DNA of 21,412 bases, taken from NCBI GenBank assembly GCA_039936235.1, contig JBDTIS010000014.1, positions 1-21,412 on the forward strand, read 5' to 3'. Position numbers and translations under genes: made by a program. The stretch comes from CAHJXF01 sp039936235 (GTDB taxonomy: Bacteria; Pseudomonadota; Gammaproteobacteria; Burkholderiales; Burkholderiaceae_D). Below, one piece after another: positions 15,057-21,412 of this stretch. Numbering within the stretch: position 1 is the stretch's first letter; every line of letters begins with the position of its first letter. Under the pieces are notes generated by a model. It was not told the origin of the DNA, ran no database searches, and saw nothing but the letters and a program-made list of their open reading frames with translations.

Positions 15057-17111
15057 ATGCACAAGAATGTCCAGCGCCTGGCCGCTGCCATGGTCGTTTG
15101 CGGTCTTACGGCGTGCGCCGACACGGCCGGCACGAAGGCCGGCCCCGTACAAGCCGCACAGGCCGCGGTGTCCACGCCGGCCGGGCCGGCGCCGATCCGC
15201 GCGCAGGACGACATCTATCGCTATGTCAACGGCGCATGGCTGGCCAGCAACGAGATTCCGGCGGACCGGGCGCGCTGGGGCGCCTTCGACCAGTTGCGCG
15301 ACGACGCGGTGACGCAGGCGCGCACCGTCGTAGAGGATGCCGAGTCGGCAGGGGCCAGGGGTACGGCCGATCAACGCAAGATCGCCACGCTGTATGCGAG
15401 CTTCATGGACGAGGCCCGACTCGCCGCGCTCGGCGCGAAACCGATCGCGCCGCAGATGCGTGCGATCGATGCGATCAAGTCGAAGCGGGAACTGCCGGCC
15501 GTCATCGCGCAGTTCAACGAGCTGGACATCACGACGCCGATCCGCCTCTACATCGGTCAGGACGCGCGCGATCCGACCCACTACATCCCGACGATCTACC
15601 AGGGCGGACTCGGTCTCCCGGACCGCGACTACTATCTGAAGGACGACGACGCGAAGCTGATGGAGACGCGCGCGAAGTACGTCCGGCACGTCTCGAAGAT
15701 GCTCGCGCTCGCCGGCGTCCCCGACTCCGACGCGGCCGCCGCCCAGGTGCTCGCGGTCGAGACGGCGCTGGCGAAGGCGCAGTGGACGCGCGTCGAGAAT
15801 CGTGACCCGGTCAAGACCTACAACAAGCAGCCGATCGCGCGGCTCGACGCGCTGACGCCGGGCTATTCGTGGAAGACCTGGGTCACCGGCGTGCGGATCG
15901 CCGGCAAGACCGACGCCGTGATCGTCGCGCAGCCGAGCTATCTCGACGGCTTCGCGAGGGCCGTCGACTCGCTGCCGCTCGACGCCTGGAAGGCCTACTT
16001 CAAGTACCGCGTGGTCGCTTCGTGCGCGCCTTACCTGTCGAAGCCGTTCACCGAAGAGAGCTTCGCGTTCGAGGGCGGCGTGCTGGCCGGCACGCCGGTC
16101 GACCTGCCGCGCTGGAAGCGCGGCGTCGGCGTGGTAGAAGCGTCGATCGGCGAAGGCCTCGGCAAGCTGTATGTCGCGAAGTTCTTTCCGCCGGAGAACA
16201 AGGTGCGCATGGACGGCCTCGTGAAGAACATCCTCGCTGCGTACAAGCAAAGCATCGACGGCCTCGACTGGATGGGACCGGCGACGAAGAAGGAGGCGCA
16301 GGCCAAGCTCGCGAAGTTCGATCCGAAGGTGGCCTATCCGACCCGGTGGCGCGACTACACCGCGCTGTCGTTCAAGAGCGACGACCTGCTCGGCAACGTG
16401 ATGCGTGCCCGGCGCTTCGAGTCCAATCGTGACATCGCGAAGCTCGGCAGGCCGATCGACCGGACCGAGTGGGGCATGACGCCGCAAACCGTCAACGCGT
16501 ACTACAACCGCGGCCGCAACGAGATCGTGTTTCCCGCGGCGATCCTGCAGCCGCCGTTCTTCGACGTGAAGGCCGACGACGCGACCAACTACGGCGCGAT
16601 CGGCGCGGTGATCGGTCACGAGATCAGCCACGGCTTCGACGACAGCGGCAGCCAGTCGGACGGCGACGGTCGCCTGCGCGACTGGTGGACCGCCGAAGAT
16701 CGCGCGCGCTTCACGGAAAAGACGAAGGCGCTGATCGCGGAGTACGACGCGTTCGAGCCGGTGCCCGGCTATCACGTCAACGGCGCGCTCACGCTCGGCG
16801 AGAACATCGCAGACAACTCCGGCGTCGCGATCGCGTACAAGGCCTATCACCTGTCGCTGAACGGCAAGGACGCGCCGGTGATCGACGGCAAGACCGGCGA
16901 CCAGCGCTTCTACGCCGGCTTCGCGACGATCTATCGCAACAAGACCCGCGAACCCGCGCTGATCCGCCAGATCAAGTCCGATCCGCACTCGCCCGGCGAG
17001 TACCGTGCCAACGGCACGCTGCGCAACCAGACCCCGTTCTATGAAGCGTACGGCGTGAAGCCCGGCGACGGGATGTATGTGCCGCCGGAGCAGCGGGTGC
17101 AGATCTGGTAA
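15057..17111 (+). CDS. M13 family zinc metallopeptidase, probable lipoprotein
   Basis: This is a neprilysin/PepO-type endopeptidase that cuts short peptides. The 684 residues have the full family layout: the large N-terminal M13 domain (about 50-430) and the catalytic domain with NAYY (480-483), zinc motif HEISH (521-525), third ligand motif GENIADNSG with Glu582 and Asp586, and the C-terminal NGTLRNQTPFYEAY...VQIW. All catalytic residues expected are present. The N-terminus is a signal peptide with lipobox LTAC and Cys20, so the protein is probably a lipid-anchored periplasmic or outer-membrane enzyme. GAAGGA five bases before the ATG supports the start. A paralogue starts at 19971 on the same strand. 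Confidence 0.96.
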   Translation: MHKNVQRLAAAMVVCGLTACADTAGTKAGPVQAAQAAVSTPAGPAPIRAQDDIYRYVNGAWLASNEIPADRARWGAFDQLRDDAVTQARTVVEDAESAGARGTADQRKIATLYASFMDEARLAALGAKPIAPQMRAIDAIKSKRELPAVIAQFNELDITTPIRLYIGQDARDPTHYIPTIYQGGLGLPDRDYYLKDDDAKLMETRAKYVRHVSKMLALAGVPDSDAAAAQVLAVETALAKAQWTRVENRDPVKTYNKQPIARLDALTPGYSWKTWVTGVRIAGKTDAVIVAQPSYLDGFARAVDSLPLDAWKAYFKYRVVASCAPYLSKPFTEESFAFEGGVLAGTPVDLPRWKRGVGVVEASIGEGLGKLYVAKFFPPENKVRMDGLVKNILAAYKQSIDGLDWMGPATKKEAQAKLAKFDPKVAYPTRWRDYTALSFKSDDLLGNVMRARRFESNRDIAKLGRPIDRTEWGMTPQTVNAYYNRGRNEIVFPAAILQPPFFDVKADDATNYGAIGAVIGHEISHGFDDSGSQSDGDGRLRDWWTAEDRARFTEKTKALIAEYDAFEPVPGYHVNGALTLGENIADNSGVAIAYKAYHLSLNGKDAPVIDGKTGDQRFYAGFATIYRNKTREPALIRQIKSDPHSPGEYRANGTLRNQTPFYEAYGVKPGDGMYVPPEQRVQIW

Positions 17112-17186
17112 GGATGGGTCGTGTCGTGGATGGGAACGGTGAGCTCTCTACACCGACGACAAAAAGTAGGTCGACTCTCTCCGCAA

Positions 17187-17267
17187 GGTCGCCCCGGCGA
17201 ATGCCGCGGTCCGAGTCGTGGCTCGTCGATTCAAAGCACATTGGGTCCCGGCCTTCGCCGGCGAGAC
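17187..17267. repeat. Inverted pair of REP-like palindromes in a convergent gap
   Basis: The left unit (17187-17212) contains CCCCGGCGAATGCCG and the right unit (17241-17267) contains CCCGGCCTTCGCCGG. The right unit and the reverse complement of the left agree at 19 of 25 positions by eye, with a shared TTCGCCGG core and a trailing GAC. Layout and size match the pair at 3280-3381, though the stem bases differ (CCGGC in place of CCGCG). It lies in the 262-base gap between the convergent peptidase and copper ATPase genes, where such elements often act as transcription ends or mRNA 3' protectors. Confidence 0.55.
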
Positions 17268-17373
17268 AGATGGAAGAGGGCCCTCCATCAGTCGGGCCGA
17301 CGACAGGTTCCGCATCGGGTCGACGCCTACCGGGATGCCGTCTTCGCGAAGGATGTCGAAGCGCCGAAGGACG

Positions 17374-19755
17374 TCACAGCTTCGCGTTGCGCAGCCGCAG
17401 CGCGTTCGTGATCACCGATACCGAACTGAGGCTCATCGCGGCGGCCGCGATGGTCGGACTGAGCAGCAGCCCGAACCACGGATACAGAACGCCGGCCGCG
17501 ATCGGGACGCCGAGCGCGTTGTAGAAGAATGCGAAGAACAGGTTCTGGCGGATGTTCGCGAGCGCCTGTTCGGACAGCCGCCGCGCCTTCGAGACACCCG
17601 CCAGATCGCCGCCGATCAGCACGACGCGCGCGCTCTCCATCGCGACGTCGGTGCCGTTGCCCATTGCGATGCCGACGTCCGCCGCCGCCAGGGCCGGCGC
17701 GTCGTTGACGCCGTCGCCGGCCATCGCGACCCGATGGCCCTCGGCCTGCAGCTTCTTCACGAATGCCTGCTTGCCGGCCGGATCGACACCGGCTTCGAAG
17801 CGCGCGATGCCGAGCTTCTTCGCGACCGCGCGGGCGGTGGTCGCGTGGTCGCCGGTCACCATCACGACGGTGATCCCTTCGGCGGCGAGCGCGGCCAGCG
17901 CTGCGGGCGTCGAGGCCTTCACGGCGTCCGTGATCGCGATCACCGCGACCGCACGACCGTCGACGGCGATCAGCAGCGCGGTCGAGCCGTTCTCGCGCAG
18001 CGCGTCCGCCTTCTGCGTGAACGCATCGGCTGCGATGCCTTCCTGCGCGAGCATCGCCGGATTGCCGGCGACGACGAAGCGTCCGCACACGCTGCCCTTG
18101 ACGCCGAGTCCGGCGAGCGATGTCGTGCCGGTCGCCTCCACCAGCGACACGTTGCGCTCCTTCGCATGACGAACGATCGCCGCCGCCATCGGATGGGCGC
18201 TGGCCTGCTCGAGGCTCGCGACGAGTCGCAGCACGTCCGCCTCCGACCAGCCGTCGACCGTCTCGATCCGCGACACCGTCGCCTTGCCTTCGGTCAGCGT
18301 GCCGGTCTTGTCGACGACCAGCGTGTCGACGCCGGCGAGCCGTTCGAGGGCATCGGCGTCCTTGATCAGCACGCCGTCGCGCGCGCCGCGACCGACGGCG
18401 ACCGTCACCGAGATCGGCGTCGCGAGACCGAGTGCGCACGGACACGCGATGATCAGCACCGATACGGCCGCGACCAGCGCGTGCGCGAACGCCGGTGCAG
18501 GACCCACGACGATCCACACGATCGCGGCCAGCAGCGCGATGCCGATCACGATCGGCACGAACCAGCCGGCCGCGCGATCGGCGAGCTTCTGGATCGGCGC
18601 GCGTGAACGGCCCGCGTCGGCGACCAGCATCGCGATCCGCGCGAGCAGCGTGTCGGCACCGACATGATCGGCCCGCATGACGAAGCTGCCGCCCTGATTC
18701 AGCGCGCCTGCGATCACGCGGTCGCCGACGCCCTTCTCGACCGGCACGGCCTCGCCGGTCACAAGCGCTTCGTCGAGGCTGCTGCTGCCGGATTCGATCG
18801 TGCCGTCGACCGGGACCTTGTCGCCGGGCCGCACGCGCAACCGGTCGCCGACGACGACGTCGGCGAGCGGTACCTCGACGTCGCTGCCCGACGCGTCGAC
18901 GCGCCACGCGTTGGCCGGCGCGAGGCCGAGAAGGGCCTTGATCGCCCCGCTGGTTCGCGCCCGGGCGCGCAACTCGAGCACCTGCCCGACCAGGACCAGC
19001 GTCGTGATGCCGGCCGCTGCCTCGAAGTACACCGGCACCCGGCCGTGTTCACGGAACGCGTCGGGCAGCAGGTCGGGAAAGACGATGGCCGCGACGCTGA
19101 ACAGCCACGACGCACCGGTCCCGAGGCCGATCAGGCTGAACATGTTGAGCTTCATCGTGCGGAACGACACCCACGCGCGCTCGAAGAACGGCCAGCCGCA
19201 ATACAGCACGACCGGCGTCGCCAGCGCCGCTTCGAGCCACGGCATCCAGCGCGGGCTGTCCATCGCGCCGATCACCATCGGGCCCATCGCGATCGCCCAC
19301 AGCGGCACGGTCAGCACGGCGGCGATCCACAGCCTGCGTGTCATGTCGTCGAGTTCGGGATTCGCGTCGTCGCCGGCGACCGGCATCCGCGGCTCGAGCG
19401 CCATCCCGCACAGCGGGCATGCGCCGGGGTGATCCTGTACGACCTCCGGGTGCATCGGACAGGTGTATTCGACCGCCGCGCCGGCCGGCGGCGGGGCCGG
19501 GACGGTCTGCTTCATCGCGCGCGGTTGCGGTGGATGCGCGAGATAGTGCTCCGGGTCGCCGGCGAACTTCGTGCGGCAGCCCTGCGAGCAGAAGTAATAG
19601 GTCGTGTCGCGAAACGCGTACGCCTTGTCGGGGTTCGTCGCGGCGCGCATCCCGCAGACCGGATCGATATGCGGCTTGTCGACGGGCACCGGCAGGTCGT
19701 TGCCGCCGGGAAGCGCGGGAGGACGGATCGAGCTGCTGCTGGCGGGAGTAGACAT
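17374..19755 (-). CDS. Cu(+)-type P1B ATPase with YHS and heavy-metal-binding N-terminus
   Basis: This pump exports monovalent copper (possibly silver) from the cytoplasm using ATP. The 793 residues show, in order: a YHS domain (HIDPVCGM 29-36, YYFCSQGC 53-60), a second Cys/His/Met segment (YTCPMHPEV 97-105, GACPLCGM 111-118), membrane helices, the actuator TGEAVP (333-338), transmembrane CPC (438-440), phosphorylation motif DKTGTLT (482-488), HP (521-522) and GDGVNDAP (680-687). YN (745-746) and MSLSS (774-778) in the last helices complete the Cu(+) P1B-1 signature. There is no HMA domain with CxxC. The chosen ATG at 19755 starts just before the YHS domain; the frame stays open upstream to 19980 but that part shows no homology and overlaps the divergent peptidase gene. 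No good ribosome site or copper-regulator operator was recognised. Confidence 0.95.
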   Translation of the reverse strand: MSTPASSSSIRPPALPGGNDLPVPVDKPHIDPVCGMRAATNPDKAYAFRDTTYYFCSQGCRTKFAGDPEHYLAHPPQPRAMKQTVPAPPPAGAAVEYTCPMHPEVVQDHPGACPLCGMALEPRMPVAGDDANPELDDMTRRLWIAAVLTVPLWAIAMGPMVIGAMDSPRWMPWLEAALATPVVLYCGWPFFERAWVSFRTMKLNMFSLIGLGTGASWLFSVAAIVFPDLLPDAFREHGRVPVYFEAAAGITTLVLVGQVLELRARARTSGAIKALLGLAPANAWRVDASGSDVEVPLADVVVGDRLRVRPGDKVPVDGTIESGSSSLDEALVTGEAVPVEKGVGDRVIAGALNQGGSFVMRADHVGADTLLARIAMLVADAGRSRAPIQKLADRAAGWFVPIVIGIALLAAIVWIVVGPAPAFAHALVAAVSVLIIACPCALGLATPISVTVAVGRGARDGVLIKDADALERLAGVDTLVVDKTGTLTEGKATVSRIETVDGWSEADVLRLVASLEQASAHPMAAAIVRHAKERNVSLVEATGTTSLAGLGVKGSVCGRFVVAGNPAMLAQEGIAADAFTQKADALRENGSTALLIAVDGRAVAVIAITDAVKASTPAALAALAAEGITVVMVTGDHATTARAVAKKLGIARFEAGVDPAGKQAFVKKLQAEGHRVAMAGDGVNDAPALAAADVGIAMGNGTDVAMESARVVLIGGDLAGVSKARRLSEQALANIRQNLFFAFFYNALGVPIAAGVLYPWFGLLLSPTIAAAAMSLSSVSVITNALRLRNAKL

Positions 19756-19970
19756 GTGCGGCCGCTGAACTGAATAGTCGGACTTTGCGCCTTTCCGTCG
19801 ATTTGCAATCGCGGGATCGAAGCGCATCCGGCGCCATCCGACGCGCACTTCGTCGCAATGGCGGGAAACCCGTGGGAACCAACGCGTAGCCTCGCAGCCT
19901 TCGAGTGACTCGGCGGCGCCGATCGACTGCTTCGTCTCGCCTTCTCTCCCCTCAAGTTTCGGACCCTTTC
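19756..19970. other. Divergent gap between the copper ATPase and the second M13 gene
   Basis: These 215 bases must hold both promoters. I found no convincing sigma-70 pair and no CueR-type dyad. The only local structure is a pair of imperfect copies, GCATCCGGC and GCCATCCGAC, next to each other near 19826-19844. Confidence 0.4.
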
Positions 19971-21412
19971 GTGATTCCATTTCGTCTCATCCTCCCAGCC
20001 TGCGCGCTCGCTGTCGCGCAGTGGTCGTTCGTTCCGGTCGCCGTCGCGCAGCAGCCGGCGCTGCTGACGTCGGGTATCGACCGCAGCACCGCCGACCCTG
20101 CGGTGCGGATTCAGGACGATGCGTTTCGCGCAGTCGAAGGCAAGTGGCTGGGCAGCGTGAAGATTCCGGCCGACCGCAACTCGATCGGTGGATTCGAGAA
20201 GCTTTACGACGAGACGCAGCCGAAGTTGCGCGAGCTGATCGAGCATCTCGGGACCACCGGCGCGGCCGACCCGGGCGGCGCCGCGGACGGCAAGAAGATC
20301 GCCGATCTGTATGCGAGCTTCATGGACGAGGCGCGAATCGAGTCTGTCGGCATCGAGGCCGTCAGCGGCGACCTCGCGAAGATCGACGGGCTCGCGAGCA
20401 AGGCGGACGTCGCCGCGATGATCGGCGAACTGGATCGCATCGGCGTCGACACACCGTTCGCGGTACAGGTCCATCAGGACGCGCAGGATTCGACGAAGTA
20501 TGTCGCCGACCTCGGGCAGGGCGGCATCGGGCTCCCCAACCGCGACTATTTCCTGGCGAAGAACGACAAGCGCTTCGCAGCGATCCGCGTCAAGTACCAG
20601 GCCTACCTCGCACAGTTGCTGACGATGGCCGGCGAGCGCGATGCGGCCGCGAAGGCGAAGGCCGTCGTCGCGCTCGAGACGCGAATCGCGCAGGCGCAGT
20701 GGACGCGCGTCCAGAATCGCGATCCGGTCAAGACCTACAACGTCGTCGCGATCGCCGACCTGCCGAAGCTCGCGCCGCACATCGACTGGCCCCGCTATCT
20801 GGCGGCCTCTCGCATCGCCGGCAAGGCCGACTCGGTCGTGATCAGCCAGCCGACCTACATCGCGGGGCTCGACCGGCTGATCGCGACGGTGCCGCTGTCG
20901 ACGTGGAAGGCCTACTTCGAAACGTCTTTCCTGAACGCCTATGCGCCGTATCTGGACAAGCGCTTCGTCGATGCGTCCTTCGCGTTCGTCGGGACCGCGT
21001 TGCGCGACACGCCGGAGAACAAGCCGCGCTGGAAACGGGGGGTCCGTTTCGTCGAAGGCGGAATGGGCGACGCGCTCGGAAGGCTCTATGTCGCCAGATA
21101 TTTCCCGCCCGAGAACAAGGCGCGCATCGACACGCTGGTGAACAACCTGCTGGCCGCGTACCGCGTCAGCATCGACGGCCTCGACTGGATGAGCGCCGCG
21201 ACGAAGAAGGAAGCGGCCGCCAAGCTCGCGACCTTCAAGCCGAAGATCGGTTATCCGTCCCGGTGGCGCGACTACACCGGGCTGACGGTCGATCGCGACG
21301 ATCTCGTCGGCAACCAGCATCGTGCGCGGATCTTCGAATCGGACTACCAGATCGACAAGCTCGGCAAGCCCGTCGATCGCGACGAGTGGGGCATGACGCC
21401 GCAGACCATCAA
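19971..21412 (+). CDS. M13 family zinc metallopeptidase, second paralogue, 3' end beyond the window
   Basis: About 480 codons are visible; the gene is cut by the right edge just before the NAYY and HExxH motifs, so activity cannot be judged here. The visible part follows the first M13 peptidase closely, for example LPNRDYFL, AQWTRVQNRDPVKTYN, RLYVARYFPPENKARID, SIDGLDWMSAATKKEAAAKLA and WRDYTGL, ending in DEWGMTPQTI. A GTG at 19971 is the only plausible start; no in-frame ATG lies near it and the ribosome site is weak. The first 26 residues form a Sec signal peptide with AVA-Q cleavage and no lipobox cysteine, so this enzyme should be soluble in the periplasm or secreted, unlike its lipoprotein-like neighbour. 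Confidence 0.94.
   Translation, partial: MIPFRLILPACALAVAQWSFVPVAVAQQPALLTSGIDRSTADPAVRIQDDAFRAVEGKWLGSVKIPADRNSIGGFEKLYDETQPKLRELIEHLGTTGAADPGGAADGKKIADLYASFMDEARIESVGIEAVSGDLAKIDGLASKADVAAMIGELDRIGVDTPFAVQVHQDAQDSTKYVADLGQGGIGLPNRDYFLAKNDKRFAAIRVKYQAYLAQLLTMAGERDAAAKAKAVVALETRIAQAQWTRVQNRDPVKTYNVVAIADLPKLAPHIDWPRYLAASRIAGKADSVVISQPTYIAGLDRLIATVPLSTWKAYFETSFLNAYAPYLDKRFVDASFAFVGTALRDTPENKPRWKRGVRFVEGGMGDALGRLYVARYFPPENKARIDTLVNNLLAAYRVSIDGLDWMSAATKKEAAAKLATFKPKIGYPSRWRDYTGLTVDRDDLVGNQHRARIFESDYQIDKLGKPVDRDEWGMTPQTI

Noticed and set aside
19756..19980. A longer copper ATPase starting at 19980
   Set aside because: The 75 extra residues show no homology and the extension would overlap the start of the divergent M13 gene.
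19971..21412. The second M13 gene as a truncated pseudogene
   Set aside because: It only ends because the window ends; the visible frame is intact and well conserved.
1..21412. CRISPR array, tRNA or rRNA genes, transposase or phage genes
   Set aside because: I saw no regularly spaced repeats, no cloverleaf-like or rRNA-like segments, and no transposase, integrase or phage protein motifs in any frame.

Overview
The window looks like a stretch of GC-rich betaproteobacterial chromosome, most likely Burkholderiales. This rests on recalled family resemblance: GyrB carries the KYDDKHEPKRS-type segment and MREGLTCVLSVKVPEPKFSS block, and DnaN and DnaA read like Burkholderiales homologues. No search was run. 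Almost every long reading frame is a standard gene, with strong GC bias at codon third positions.

Positions 1-9797 are the replication-origin neighbourhood. On the minus strand lie dnaA (4974-3445), dnaN (3052-1943) and gyrB (1807, running off the left edge). Divergently, on the plus strand, lie rpmH, rnpA, yidD, yidC and mnmE (5493-9797). The 518-base dnaA-rpmH gap holds a perfect DnaA box, a dnaA promoter candidate next to it and a near-consensus rpmH promoter. The 392-base dnaA-dnaN gap holds a second DnaA-box-like site inside a probable dnaN promoter, plus an inverted pair of REP-like palindromes. rpmH, rnpA, yidD and yidC form the usual cluster for ribosome, RNase P and membrane-protein insertion; rnpA and yidD overlap by four bases.

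Positions 9798-14857 hold accessory genes: a small exported protein with a DPC...CRW pattern (minus), a DUF1810 protein (plus), then a minus-strand run of a fused osmoprotectant-type binding protein/permease, an atypical SDR protein and an NAD-dependent epimerase-like protein. The start of the SDR gene is unclear and the bases before it hold competing translation signals.

Positions 15057-21412 hold two paralogous M13 (neprilysin/PepO-type) zinc metallopeptidases, both on the plus strand. The first is complete and has a lipobox; the second has an ordinary export signal and is cut by the right edge before its zinc motif. Between them, on the minus strand, is a Cu(+)-type P1B ATPase whose N-terminus has a YHS domain and a CPMHP/CPLCGM metal-binding segment in place of the usual HMA domain. 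The convergent gap between the first peptidase and the ATPase holds a second inverted REP-like pair.

I saw no clear novel multi-gene system. The items best worth a second look are the DnaA-box/promoter layout, the two REP pairs, the SDR start region, the peptidase pair around the copper pump, and the extensions in GyrB and RnpA.
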